A DNA stretch of 64,000 nt. Origin: Paulinella micropora (Eukaryota > Cercozoa > Imbricatea > Euglyphida > Paulinellidae). Positions 35,158 to 45,999 of the stretch are shown here, piece after piece. A program made the position numbers and the translations under genes. Location: NCBI GenBank assembly GCA_019918135.1, contig WBZZ01002386.1, positions 2,501 through 66,500 of the forward strand. Reading direction: 5' to 3'. The notes beneath the pieces are model-generated. The model did no database searches. It was not told the DNA's origin and worked only from the letters and a program-made list of their open reading frames with translations. Position 1 is the stretch's first letter. Each line of letters starts with the position of its first letter.

Positions 35158-38100
35158 GAGTTTACAAAGCCCGCCGCCGCCTTACAATCCGTCACGACGT
35201 GGATTTTCCGGAAGCCAAGGACTGCGGCCACTCTCGATGCAGCCAAGAAGGCACAGTAGACCTCACGCTGGGGGGAAGAGGGCACGTTTTTGTCCGATCT
35301 CAGCAGGACCAACTCCTCATCTGTCCAATCTTCAGAGATGTACAGCCCCCTAGATCGATCCGGGGTCGCGATGAGCGCCCCCTTTCCCCCCACCTGCGTC
35401 TCTCCCACTTGTGAGAGGTTCGCATCGGTCCATATAGTGCACTTCCTGCTATCTCCTATCCACACCATCTTTTCTTTGTCGAAGTGCCCGATTCGCAGGA
35501 AGTCTGAAATGGGTAGCCGGAAGTTAGCCTCCACTAGCACATCAAGGGACCACCTTGCCGCTGCCGACGTCCGTGCACATACTCGTGCTGTCTTGGCCTC
35601 GGCCTTGACATAGCTGTTGTACTGCTGGCAAAGCTGGCCCACGGCAGGACATGCGTGGAACAACATTTGAGCCACGTAGGACATCAGGCCGAGGAGCCTC
35701 TCGAGCGTCTTGAGTTTGAAAAAAGAGCTGGTAGCAAGGCGGTTCAGGCCGGCGATCACGATGTCCCTCTTGTCGTGCGGTAAATCGACGTACCAGTGTC
35801 CCTCCCGGGTGTCCTTGTACCAGCCCAACGCGCGGAAGGACTGGCTCACTTCCTCCTTGTGCCACGGGATGCCGAAGCGCTTCGATAGAGCCTTGAACTT
35901 CTTGAGCAAAGCGAAAGCACGTTCCCAGTTCTTGGCGATGATGTCGGAGTTGTCGACGTAGAGCTTCATGGGGATCGTCCGGTAAAGGTAGATGACTTCC
36001 AAAGCTCGAGAGAACCTATTCCACTGATATGCAGCTGGCACACCGCCGAAACCCGGGTAGTAGTACTCGGTTTTGCCAGTCTCCGGATTGCTGACTGCCA
36101 CCACGTGTTGCCAAAATACTGAAGGGTCCAGCGGGGTCTGTCTGTTGGCGTCCTTGATGTCGGCAATGAGCGCGACGCACCCTGGTCCCGCCTCAACGAT
36201 CCTAGCCATTTGTCCGTCGTGCGAATAATACTCCACCCCATCGTCCGTTCGGGAGCATAGCTGATTAAATGAAAGGTGACGAGGGTACGACAAATCATTG
36301 ATAAGTCTCTTCTTCCCGTCCTCCGGGTGCCACTTGTCCTTGGGTATAGCATATTGCCGCGAAACAATCGCTTGGTTCTTCTCATCATCGTTGGGGAATG
36401 GTGGTCTAACGAACGGTCCCACCATGTAACCTTTGTTCACGCAGCTCAAGACTTCTTCATAGAGCTTCCGGTTGTCCTCGGGCGATAATCGGTCAACTAT
36501 GGAATAGTCGCGGAGGAACTCTCCCGTGCGCCTGTAGAACGTTTGCGTGCCAGTGAGGAAGCCTTTCAACCATGTCACCTCGTCAGGCGGCAAGCACTGG
36601 TTTGCGTCGCTGAGGATCTCTTCTACGTTGAAAACCGTGGTGTACGGTTTGATCTTTCCCTTGCAGGGCGGCAGTACAAGTCTTTCACCCGGCACAAACC
36701 TGGGCTCGTTCTCTTCCAACCCAAAGAAGCACACCGAGCGTCCCCTCCCCCTCTCGAAACGAAAGTCAACAAGAGCTATTCCTCCCCAGGGTCGACCTGG
36801 GTCCGAAGTTCTCTCGAACCACACGTGCGTGATCCAAGGCTCAAAGCACTGGGCCTCCACCTTGCCTTCGTATCCCACGAGCGCAACCACGTGCGCGGAG
36901 CGCAATCTATCGATCAGTGAAGACAGAGATGCATTGGATGAAAAGGGGGAGAAAAACGACCAAAAGGGAAAGTCGTGCCACCACACACTGCCCCCTTCCA
37001 CTTTGGACAACAAAGAGGGGAGAGACAGCAATGGCAGACTCCAATTTGGAAAGTTCTGACTAGCTACGGGCAAGCATGAGAACGACTTCTCAACTGCGCC
37101 GCTAGCTCTGACCTGAGATGGTGTTGAGTGAACCCAAGCACCCATCTCTTCTTCCGCCTCCTGTCTGGCCACTTCCCAAACCCACCTGGGCAAAGGGACA
37201 AAGTCGGCCTGAGACTTGGATGAAGGGTGAAGACTGACGAAAGGAGGGGTAACAGAAAGAGGAGAGGAGAGAGAAGGAGGAGAGGGAGTAAAAGAAAGAG
37301 AAGAGGAAGAAGGAGAGAAAGGTACACCAGCTTGAGTGGCACCGCCATCTCGCTGCTTACTTACGAAGGCAAAGGGAACAGACGAAGTGGGAGGAGTAGT
37401 AGTAGAAGAAGGAGCGGCAACAGTATAAAGTGAAGGCGAAGAAACAACAGTAGAAGACGGAGTAACAGTAGCAACAGGAGTAACAGTAGAAGAAGGAGTA
37501 ACAGTAGCAAGAGGGGAAGCATGGAAAGTATAAGAAAGAGCATTAACAACCGATGGTGCGACAATAGGTGAAAAACAATTAATAACTGACGGTGCAACAG
37601 CAGACGAAGAAGAAGAAGAAGAAGAAGAAGAAGAAGAAGAAGAAGAAGAAGAAGAAAGGGAAGAGGAAGAAGTAGAAAAGGAGAAAGAGGAAGAAGAAGA
37701 AGAAGAAGAAGAAGAAGAGGAAGAGGAAGATAAAGAAGATAAAGAAGAAAAAGAAGAAAAAGAAGAAGAAGAAGAAGAAGTAGAAGGAGAAGAAGAAGAA
37801 GGAGAAGAAGAAGAAGAAGGAGAAGAAGAAGAAGAAGAGGAAGAGGAAGAGTGAGAAGAAGAAGAAGAAGAAGTAGTAGTAGCAGTAGTAGTAGTAGTAG
37901 TAGTAGTAGTAACTGACAAGGCAAAAGGATAAGTCACAGTTGAGACAAAACGAACAGGTGAGAGTAGAAGAGGAGAAGAAAGAGTTGAAACAGTAGTAGA
38001 AAGAGGGGAAGAGAAAAGGGGAACCCTCCGTACATCGGGGCTGACAAACATGTTAGGTAGGCCACTCTTACTCGGAGATGACATAGTGGCACTACCTACA

Positions 38101-38510
38101 GACGACGAAAAGGGAGGGTTGCGAGATGAGGGACGAACAAGGGGGGGGGGGGGAGAACGAGGTGAGGAAAGCAGCAGACAACCTGGGGGTACAGAATGGC
38201 CAAGCAAGTTTGGTTGACCGTCCTTTGGTTGTGAAGAACGACCGCTGGTGGCGGAAAAACCGGAAAAAAGAGAAGTTCTGGTGCGGGGTGGCACCACCAA
38301 CAAAAAAGATGTGGAAGCCACCCCAATCACATACTGCGGTGAACGGTGTTTCTTGTTGCGTTGAAGCGTGCTGGAAGGCGTTTTGTCTTTTTGTTCAACT
38401 TCAGCAGGGCATGCGACACCCTCACCAGGGTCCCACACCACTCCCCCACTCCCCACAACCACGGCATTGGAATTTGACGAAGTCGAGCACACCCTGAGGG
38501 TCGAAGGCAC
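35034..38510 (-). pseudogene. RT/RNase H ORF of the DIRS/PAT element
   Basis: Long open frame (1158 codons). The N-terminal third is Ser/Thr-rich low complexity including a long poly-Ser run from GAA/AGA repeats (about 37600-37910). Then RT motifs: ALIADIKDANRQTPLD (first catalytic Asp), YPGFGGVPAAYQWNRFSRAL, the LYVDNSD box (about 35945-35970; the usual DD is DN-S-D here) and RALGWYKDT, as in DIRS-type RTs. An RNase H-like region follows (IWTDANLSQVG, REVYCAFLAASR, VVTDCKAAAGFV). Treated as part of the fossil element although this ORF is open throughout. Confidence 0.85.
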
Positions 38511-38543
38511 TTCCGACCCAAAGCATTTACCATCAGGGCCTCT

Positions 38544-39050
38544 TCATCCTTGCTTAGGCTTCTTGAAGTCCCACTTGGTACTAGTAGAATTGGGGCAGGT
38601 GTCTTTACAGTGGTCCTTCTTGCCTGGGCAGGCTGGGCACGAATGACGAAACCGACAATTTTCGCCATAGCTGCATACATCGCCCTCTGCCCAAGCCAAA
38701 CACGCCTTGTTGATCAGTTTCCCTCGACGACCACCAGGTGTCGACTGACTAGTACTGTTGTTGTTACCATGGGAGGACGACCACGATAGGTTTCCCCCCC
38801 GGCCTGACACATCAACATAGGCGGCAGAAAGTGGTACGAGATGTACGTGGCAGAGTTCAGAAAACAAAGTGCCTTTGTGCCACTCTCCCAACTTAGACAA
38901 GCTCCTCACAGCCCAGTCCCATGCAGCAACAGAAGCGATAGTATTCCTCAACAGTAGTTCTACAAACCTGTAATGCTCCCACATATCTGCTGCATGCGAC
39001 GTCCAACACACAGAGTACAAACCAATCATGATGCTGATTAGGTTGAGCAA
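38544..39050 (-). pseudogene. Gag-like CCCH zinc-finger ORF of the DIRS/PAT element
   Basis: Minus-strand ORF between ORF1 and RT. Near its end it has the Cys/His cluster AWAEGDVCSYGENCRFRHSC then CPGKKDHCKDTC, a CCCH-type zinc finger as found in Gag proteins of DIRS elements. Probably the C-terminal part of Gag. Fossil. Confidence 0.65.
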
Positions 39051-39125
39051 ACCCCCAGCAGTGGCCTTAGCCTTGCCACTCGTTTTGTCTTCTCCATAGA
39101 AAACCCGGTTTGTCCCTCCTTCTAA

Positions 39126-40235
39126 TTATTCACTCGTATGTATTGGTTCAATACCTTTCTTGAACTTCTTCAATACTTCATGTTTTACACTTTCTGTTCC
39201 TCGTCTTCCTTGAAACTCACGAAATAACTTTGCTCTGTCTTCTCCAGAGCTTGTATTTTCCAATCCAATGGCAGCTAGCAATGCCTTGCAAGACAAACCT
39301 TTGTTTGTTGCAGTGTCCTCCAAGCGTTGGCGTAGGATGGCGTTGGCCTCTTGCACTTGCTTGGCAAGTTCATTGTTAACGTTGAACGTCACAGATTTTC
39401 CTTCCGCGCCAATCTTGCGACCGTCAGCCAGAAGAAGCTGGAGTTTTTTCTGTTCTGCAAGAGCTGCTTCCAGTTCGGTGTCTATCTCTTCTTTCTTGCC
39501 TTTCTTTACGTCGTGTTTCAACTTTCTTCGTTTGTTGGATGCTGCGCGATCTCCTTCTTCCTCCTCTTCTCTTTCGCTCTCTTCCAAGTCACTGTCGTCG
39601 TCGGGGATTAAGTCGGTTTCGTTTCGTACAACGTCTTCCCACTTAATGTCCCCGTCAACGATCTGCTGTGCCATGCCTTTCGCCAACAACTTCTTGTTGA
39701 GACCCTTCTTGACCTCGACCGTCTCACAGAAATGGACGTCCGCCAACTTACGGAGCGAGTTATAGGGGTACAAGTTGCTGAGGTGGGCAGCGATGGCCGT
39801 AATTCTCCCCTTGTTCTTTCCGTCTTTGGCGATACTTTTGATGTCGTTGGCAGACTTGAGGAAGGATTCCTTAGTTACGTTCTTTGCCAGGGGAATCTTC
39901 GTAAACGCTTCAAGGTCACCATCCTCGGCAACTGGCCGTTCGTCGGTCACGGAGTCCCAAACGACTTTGCCGGTCAGGTCAATAAATTTGAACAACTTTT
40001 CCGGAATCTCCCAGCGTAAGAAACCTTTCGGGATCTTTACATCCCAACTTTCTTCCAGGTTTCTGATTGTTACGACGCCAACTTTTCCCTTGAGGTTCTT
40101 GAGCTTGCCGGTGACGCGAATCGTTTCGGCGTTTTTCCCAAACCTCGTGAATAAAGATTCAGAATCAATCTCCATGGCCGCAATGAACGATACGCAGCAT
40201 CCAGTCTTCAATTCCTTCTTTCCGTCGGAAGCCAT
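39126..40235 (-). CDS. ORF1 (Gag-like) of the DIRS/PAT element
   Basis: ATG at 40235 (MASDGKKELKTGCC). About 370 residues: a globular N-terminal half, an acidic linker (DDDSDLEESEREEEEEGD), a Lys-rich segment and a heptad-like region (ELEAALAEQKKLQLLL) suggesting a coiled coil. Open throughout. Its position right after repeat A and before the zinc-finger ORF fits Gag. No enzymatic motif. Part of the retroelement. Confidence 0.65.
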   Translation of the reverse strand: MASDGKKELKTGCCVSFIAAMEIDSESLFTRFGKNAETIRVTGKLKNLKGKVGVVTIRNLEESWDVKIPKGFLRWEIPEKLFKFIDLTGKVVWDSVTDERPVAEDGDLEAFTKIPLAKNVTKESFLKSANDIKSIAKDGKNKGRITAIAAHLSNLYPYNSLRKLADVHFCETVEVKKGLNKKLLAKGMAQQIVDGDIKWEDVVRNETDLIPDDDSDLEESEREEEEEGDRAASNKRRKLKHDVKKGKKEEIDTELEAALAEQKKLQLLLADGRKIGAEGKSVTFNVNNELAKQVQEANAILRQRLEDTATNKGLSCKALLAAIGLENTSSGEDRAKLFREFQGRRGTESVKHEVLKKFKKGIEPIHTSE

Positions 40236-40248
40236 GATCGAACGCTCT

Positions 40249-40450
40249 GCTCTTTCCCCTTCGAAAAACTTAGAAGACAACAACAAGCACAGCCGGAACA
40301 AACCAAACGCGCCGGCGAAGGCTGGCCTTACTACTGACCAAAAGGGTAACGGTCAAACGAAAAAGTAACGGTCTCGAATAAATTTTAACGTCGGTTAACT
40401 CCGGCCGGAGGCCTCCGGCCGGAGGCCTCCGGCCGGAGCAAAGCATAATT
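40249..40450 (-). repeat. Split direct repeat A, outer copy
   Basis: Matches 33457-33650. It contains a perfect 40-nt palindrome at 40399-40438 (three CCGGCCGG blocks separated by AGGCCT), where the inner copy has a shorter, imperfect version. Confidence 0.88.
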
Positions 40451-40476
40451 AGAAATTTTGGAATTCAAAAAATTCC

Positions 40477-41160
40477 AACAAAAGTGATTGAAATAATCAA
40501 AATCTACCCTAATCTTTTATTTTTTCAATAAAATCAAAGTATATCTGTCTGCTTCAAGTCTTTTCATCATTCTACTAGTGAATGTAATAATATACTTGAA
40601 AAAACAGGTAACCGTTACACAACCTTCAAATTTTGAATTTTTTAAAGATAGAAATCGAAAACAATCATTATAATGTATAAATAAAGAATATATGTATGAT
40701 TTGGTGTGAAAAACCAAGCAAGAACTAGTCAGGAGAGTGGGAGACATAAACGGGAGATAGAAATCTGTGACCGACCGTTTAACAGCTAGAAAATTCAAAA
40801 ATTCAAGAAAATTTCAGCAAAAGTGATCGAAATAATCAAAATCTACCCTAATCTTTTATCTTTTCAATAAAATCAAAGTATATCTGTCTGCTTCAAGTCT
40901 TTTCATCCTTCTACTCGTGACAGTAATAATATACTTGAAAAAAACAGTTAACAGTTACCCAACATTCAAATTTTGAATTTCTTTAGATAGAAATCGAAAA
41001 ATTATTATAATGTATAAAATAAAGAATATATGTATGATGTGGTGTGAACAACCAAACAAGAACTAGTCAGGAGAGTGGGGGAGATAAACGGGAGATAGAA
41101 ATCTGTGACCGACCGTTTAACAGCTAGAAAATTCAAAACTTCAAAAATTTCAACAAAATT
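40477..41160. repeat. ~338-bp AT-rich tandem repeat, two units
   Basis: GAAATAATCAAAATCTACCCTAATC-type sequence starts at about 40488 and again near 40826 (spacing about 338 bp), followed in each by ATCAAAGTATATCTGTCTGC, CAAATTTTGAATTT and GGGAGATAGAAATCTGTGAC. Related degenerate sequence lies at 32.48-32.88 kb. Short ORFs here are not convincing. Confidence 0.85.
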
Positions 41161-41241
41161 TATTGATTATGTTTCAAGACACCCTAATATTTAATTTCTT
41201 TAATAAAGCAAAGGTTTTAATATTCATAAAAATCCAAACTT

Positions 41242-42099
41242 GTGTCGAAATTTGCTGTTTATCCTGTCATCAAGAAACATCTAGACTTAGGTGCTATTCG
41301 TGTCGTCCCTCTCTCTTCTGTCCCCAAGGGGACTAAGCTCATCTCAGTACGGTTTGCAGAATTTGACATTCAAGAGGATGGGAAGGGTGTGGACGCTAGG
41401 TCGAGGATTGCAGTCAAAGGATTCATGCAGAAGAAGGGTGTCGATGTAGGAGAGACGTACATACCTACCCCGGATCCCTCTACCCTCCTTACCTTCTTTG
41501 CTCTTGCTACGCTAGAGGAACTAGAGTGTGTACTTCGCTGATGACTGCTCAGCCTTCCTTAAGGCACGTCAGACTCGTCTAGTCTACCTTCGACCGCCTC
41601 CGGAATATGCACCCCCGGCTTTCTGTGGCTTGCTCTGGGTGGTGTGAATGGCCTACGGGACTCTGGCTTCAACTACTGGGACCAGAGGGTCCAACCCTTC
41701 TATAAGAGCTTGGCAATTGAGCCGAATACGATGGCTGTCTATTTTCGTGCATCGAACCTCGTACCGGCAAAACACGCATAGCACTGTCACAAGTGGACGA
41801 TGTGGCCTTTGCACCGGTAGATGAGGAGGATAGATTAATGTTCGAGGCAGCTTTGCAGAAGCAATGGGGGAAAATCAAGCTGAAGGGAAAGAATCAAAAG
41901 TTCGATGGAGTGGAAGTCAGACAATTGCGAGATGAGGAGGGGCGGTCCCATACCAGACTGACATAGAAGGAGTACATCGAGTCGTTGGAGAAAGACTTTG
42001 CAAGGCAAGACGGACAGCCATGGAGACCAGCAGTGCTATGGTTACCAACAACCGAGTATCCGACCAAACCCTCTGAGTTAGAACGCCATTCCCCTCCAA
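41242..42099 (+). pseudogene. Copia reverse transcriptase
   Basis: The first ORF (41242-41541) has VPKGTKLISVRF, RSRIAVKGFMQKKGVDVGETY and a YIPTPDPSTLLTF segment, matching the Copia RT entry motifs (WVxKxK, KARLVAKGxxQxxGxDYxETF, P-V). Further RT-like sequence follows to about 42.1 kb with VYFADD-like coding. Fossil. Confidence 0.8.
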
Positions 42100-42130
42100 T
42101 GTTGGTAGGAAAACTGGTTGGTGCAGAATA

Positions 42131-42790
42131 ATGGCGCCATATTCGGTAGGTGCACTATCCAGGCTGGGTGAGAACCAAAACGATGCAAGTAAATTTAACT
42201 ACCATTCAGCTGAGCAGTTGCTGAGGTGGTTGATTGGGCAGAAAGACAAAGTTGTCCACTTTGTATCGACGGGCAATAGGCGGCTGCTTGGCTTCTCTGA
42301 CGCGGCGCATGAATCGGAAGTTGATAAGAAGTCGAGGTCGGGGGGGATGGAGATATTGGCGAATGGCCCAATCTGTTCAACCTCGACCAAGCAGAAATTG
42401 AAGGTAGCTATCTCCACGAACGAGAGTGAGACCTATGCATTCTCAAATGAGATCCGTCGATCGTTGAGGCTGTTCAACTTGCTCAAGGCAATGCCAGTGT
42501 CTGACCGTAACACAACCCTTGCCAACCTCACCAGCAAACCACCACTACTATGTATGGACAACAAGGCATCCTATGAAGGTGGATTGAGAAATATCTTTAC
42601 CAAACGTCAACGCCATATTTATTATTGACATTAGGTATGCCCATATCAACCATGAAATCCAATCAGGCGATATCGAAGCGGTCCAGGTGCCCTCTGGAGA
42701 CAATTTAGCGGATCCGAACACAAAGCCCATGGGACGGATCTCATTCACCAAGCACCAGGAGACCCCTGAAGATGGCACGTTTTTCAAGCC
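42131..42790 (+). pseudogene. Copia RNase H and polyprotein end
   Basis: GALSRLGENQND, LLRWLIGQKDK, LLGFSDAAHESEVDKKSRSG (RNase H Asp box), ICSTSTKQKLKVAISTNESE (S-K-Q...A-x-S-x-x-E box) and LADPNTKPM near the end are the standard Copia RNase H/tail order. Coding ends at TAA (42797) inside the right terminal repeat. Fossil. Confidence 0.82.
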
Positions 42791-42892
42791 GTACAACTAA
42801 TAAAGTATTTCAGTTCTGGGAAATTCTCCAACTAAGGAAGTGACTGAGGTCGTAACTAGACTTCAAGTTCCGGAACCTATTCTTATTAATCA
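42791..42892 (+). repeat. Copia terminal repeat, right copy
   Basis: Direct repeat of 15536-15630 with one short internal length difference. It follows the RNase H region as a 3' LTR should and ends in TTATTAATCA. Confidence 0.65.
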
Positions 42893-43159
42893 GTGATTGC
42901 CAGAGTGTAAAAATGTTTTTGGAGTCAAAAACAACCGTTTCTTCCTGACATAAATTGTGCCTTTCTGAGATGTCAGCCACAGACAAAAAGGCATTTCTTC
43001 TGGAACAACAAAAGACAACAACAACAACATTTTAGGGCCTGTCCAGAGACCCCTGTGAACTTCACGGGGAGTGGCAACGTGTTCTCAGACTAGAAAGTAA
43101 GAAATGGCCCCAGCGCATAATACATAAAAAACGTTATGAAAAGCCACTGCCCGTGAAAT
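42893..43159. other. Spacer, no gene seen
   Basis: Between the Copia right repeat and the Gypsy Gag fragment. It has a loose inverted pair (GAACTTCACGGGG near 43050 against CCCGTGAAATTCAT near 43150). No coding signal. Confidence 0.5.
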
Positions 43160-44208
43160 TCATAGGTGGGTTTGGAAACAAATTACTGCAGGAACTTTTT
43201 CGGACTCCGGGGCTGTCAGGATCATCTTGGGGTCCCAATCCGTCAAAATGCGCGGGTTGGCTTTGAGGATGAGGTACTTCAGCTCTTCTAACGGGCGAGT
43301 CGGCGGGATACCTCTTTTCTTTCGTTCTTCCTGCATGGTCTCTATGTGTTGTATCTCCGTAGGGGAGACACATCGCCGGGCTACCTCATACTTATGGGCT
43401 TCCTCGGCCACTAGGCCTTCGTTCTTCAGCTGCCTAAAAAGCTTCTGCAAGCGTGTGATAAAGGTAGCCAGATCTTCCTTCGCTCGTCGCTTCATGTCGT
43501 TCCTGTAGCTTGGGCCAAAAGATTAGGTGACATCGTAAATTATGTCTACTTTCCATCGTGAGTCTACACGATAATCTAACCAAACCCATGGCAAAAGTTG
43601 CAGGGACTTCACGTAGGAGTCCTTAAAAGAGATCCTTGCTGACCGCGCATTCAGGAAGATTTCGGCCTCTGACTGGGTCATTGAAAGAGTAAGATTGGAG
43701 AGGAAGAAACGCAGCGTGTATCCTAGTGATACCTGGTCGAATTTCAGCTTCCTAATCTCTCTCAACCGGCGTTGGTACTGCTCCGTGGCGGACTCCGTGG
43801 GTGCGGCCATCATAAGGACGGTGCTGCCCCCGAAAGATACACCGCTGCGGGTTCGTGACAGCAGGGCATCCCGGGAGCTACTCTCAGAAGTCGGCTCTCG
43901 ACTAGTGGAGGCTGTGTCGGTCGCCGTATTGCAGCCGGAGGGAATCGTTACCCCTGCTTCGGCCACTGTGGCTTCGGGTTCGGGTATCATGCTACCAGAC
44001 TTGCCATCGGTGGCTGTGGGCGCAGTGACAGTGTCGTTATCTTCTCTGTCCCCGCCGCTAGCCGGCGGGGTCTTCTGCCTATCTATGGCGAAAGTTACAC
44101 CGCGTTGTGGGGCAGTACGGGCAGATGACTGCTCGTCTCGGCGTGATTCGAGGGGGCTCGTAGGTGCGGCCGAGTCTTCCACTCGCTGGGGAGAGAAGGA
44201 GAATAGAG
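43160..44208 (-). pseudogene. Gypsy Gag N-terminal/capsid part
   Basis: Minus-strand frames with a Ser/Thr/Pro-rich N-terminal region, then YQRRLREIRKLKFDQVSLGY and helical capsid-like sequence (LPWVWLDYRVDSRWK) and, in the lower part, LATFITRLQKLFRQLKNEGL. This resembles the capsid region of LTR-retrotransposon Gag. Its orientation and lack of a nucleocapsid complement the 14.7-15.47 kb fragment, so both may come from one gene split by the Copia-bracketed nest. The higher-coordinate edge coincides with the GC junction. Fossil. Confidence 0.55.
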
Positions 44209-45099
44209 GTCGTTCCTGTCCGCGCCGTGCCCACCCAGAGCGACCGGCCACAGCAGGAACGCGAGGTACTGGCCAACCTGTTTCTGGTGAACTGGGAGCT
44301 GCGCCATTTCCCGCTGACCAAGTATGCCGGCAGCCGCGAGGGCCTGCTGGACAGGCGCGCGGCGGCGCCGCCGCGCCCGGGCCACGAGGAGGAGGCCTTG
44401 TGCCTACCACTCGAGGAGCAGCTGCACCCGCGCGCGGCGGCGCGCATACTCACGGCGTACAGCGTCGAGGGCGTGCTGGACCAGGTCCGCAACAATGAGA
44501 ACAGCCTGGTGTCGTACCACTCGCTCATGAACGCCAGCGTGCTGCAGCGCGGCCCCGTGTACTACACGGGCACCGATTCGGGGCTCATCAACATTTGGGC
44601 CCTGCGCCCACCGGCCCCGGACGGCCGCGGGCGCCAGCAGCTGGGCGGTAGCTTCATGTGCAGGCGGGACCTGCCGACGGGCCACGAGTGCGCGCCAGAG
44701 CCCGGCCGGCACTTGTGGCTCGTGCTGGAGGTAGCAGATTACCAGTACCTGCTCACAGACGGCGTGACCCGCCACCGGGGCTACCCGGTGTGGCGCTTCC
44801 GGCCGCACGTGACGTTGACGGAGCAGCCCCTGCCCAGCAGCGAATGCACCGGGACGTACCGCGACCCCGTGAGCGGCCGCAGGTTTGATTGGCACGGGGC
44901 GGCCGTGTATGTGGGGCAGGTGATTGCCGACAACGATCACCGCAACTACAACACGCAGCTGCCGCGCATGCTCCAGAAGCTCGAGGCCCTGGTGTGTGGC
45001 TCCGGCCGGGCCGCCGACACCGACCTGCCGCCCACGGACCTGCGCGAGCTTCCCACCCTCTCGCACGTGCACGTCAACACCCAGATCTTTCTGTACTGA
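44209..45099 (+). CDS. Unknown virus-block protein, 5'-truncated at the junction
   Basis: Open frame entering from the junction and ending at TGA; about 295 codons in the GC-rich part. Clear protein character: LANLFLVNWELRHFPLTKY, LVSYHSLMNASVLQRGPVYY, GLINIWALRPP and a C-terminal LSHVHVNTQIFLY. No internal ATG gives a sensible start, and the family is not recognised. Its 5' end appears lost where the Gypsy Gag sequence is joined. It could be the C-terminal part of a large structural protein, but that is a guess. Confidence 0.55.
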   Translation, partial: VVPVRAVPTQSDRPQQEREVLANLFLVNWELRHFPLTKYAGSREGLLDRRAAAPPRPGHEEEALCLPLEEQLHPRAAARILTAYSVEGVLDQVRNNENSLVSYHSLMNASVLQRGPVYYTGTDSGLINIWALRPPAPDGRGRQQLGGSFMCRRDLPTGHECAPEPGRHLWLVLEVADYQYLLTDGVTRHRGYPVWRFRPHVTLTEQPLPSSECTGTYRDPVSGRRFDWHGAAVYVGQVIADNDHRNYNTQLPRMLQKLEALVCGSGRAADTDLPPTDLRELPTLSHVHVNTQIFLY

Positions 45100-45622
45100 A
45101 CCAGCGGGCGGCCCGCCGTAGCGGTCCCTCCCCGGGCAGACCGGGTGTCGTGTGCCAGGCTGCGGCAGGGCCGTAGAAGAAACGGACGTCTGTCTTGTTA
45201 AAGAAGAAGCCCCCAACTCCACCTGACAGAAGACTAGGTCTTTTTCTGCCTCGTCCCTAGCGTCGTCAGTGCGCTCTTGCCGGCCTAAACCGGTGCCTGG
45301 CCCCCCCTCTTGGCCCCCCTCCTGGCCCCCCTCCTGGCCCCCTCTCGGCCCCCTCTCGGCCCCCCCCCCCCCCCCCCGCCGGCCAGGGAGAGCGACAAGG
45401 CGCTCCACTCCGCCTGCCAGGGGATATAATTTCTCCCTCCCCTTAGGTCGGTGCCTTGCGCTCGTTTCCCTTGGGCCCCCCCCCTCCCCGCCCGTGGGCC
45501 CCCCTGGCGTGGCCCGCGCGCGGAGCCCCTACCTCAAACCCACTGGTTGCTAGCAATTTGGTGTGTAGCTAAAAGGCCACCCGCCATGGTTCTCGTCCGG
45601 CCCCAATAAACAAGGAGCAAGA
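45100..45622. other. Intergenic spacer with C-runs
   Basis: Repeated CCCCTCTTGGCC/CCTCCTGGCC units (about 45300-45360), a C-run to about 45377 and a TATA-like GGATATAAT at 45421-45429. AATAAA at 45605-45610 lies just before the next ATG. Confidence 0.6.
45605..45610 (+). terminator. AATAAA polyadenylation-type signal
   Basis: AATAAA about 500 bp after the 44209-45099 ORF and 13 bp before the next start codon. A candidate 3'-processing signal in a compact layout; hexamer only. Confidence 0.35.
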
Positions 45623-45964
45623 ATGCTCTTCCTGCCGTGCCTGGGCTTGCTCCTGGCCTGGGCGGCAGGCCTACAGCCGGTCAGGCCGATAACAGGCGGC
45701 CGGGCGGGCCGCTTTCTGTTGCAGGCCGCTGGCGCCGGCACGCTAGATAGCGGGCTGGACGTGAGTAACCAGGCTCTGAGCCCCGGGGGGGGGGAACAAG
45801 CAATAACAACAACATCAACACTAACAACAACAGTAGCAACAACGGCAACAACGGTAGCAACAACGGCAACAACAATGGCAACAACGGCAACAACAATGGC
45901 AACAACGGCAACAACAATGGCAACAACGGCAACAACAATGGCAACAACGGCAACAATAACAGTA

Positions 45965-45999
<35 letters not shown>

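Larger units (their letters stand above)
32878..40450 (-). mobile_element. DIRS/PAT-type tyrosine-recombinase retrotransposon
   Basis: Minus-strand element of about 7.6 kb. In its own direction: terminal repeat A (40450-40249), Gag-like ORF1 (39126-40235), CCCH-type ORF (38544-39050), RT/RNase H (35034-38510), tyrosine recombinase (33895-35157), then B (33906-33648), A (33650-33457), spacer and B (33136-32878). The order A-ORFs-B-A-B is the split-direct-repeat signature of PAT/Ngaro-like elements, which integrate through a recombinase and lack a DDE integrase. Repeat pairs are nearly identical (B) or clearly similar (A), so it is fairly young. It looks broken, with a handful of breaks. Confidence 0.88.

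Noticed and set aside
37361-37924. 187-codon poly-Leu minus-strand ORF
   Set aside because: Alternative frame of the (GAA)n tract within the RT ORF of the PAT-type element.
44404-45408. 334-codon minus-strand ORF opposite the truncated virus-block gene
   Set aside because: Low-complexity Gly/Arg/Val content; the plus-strand frame is clearly more protein-like.
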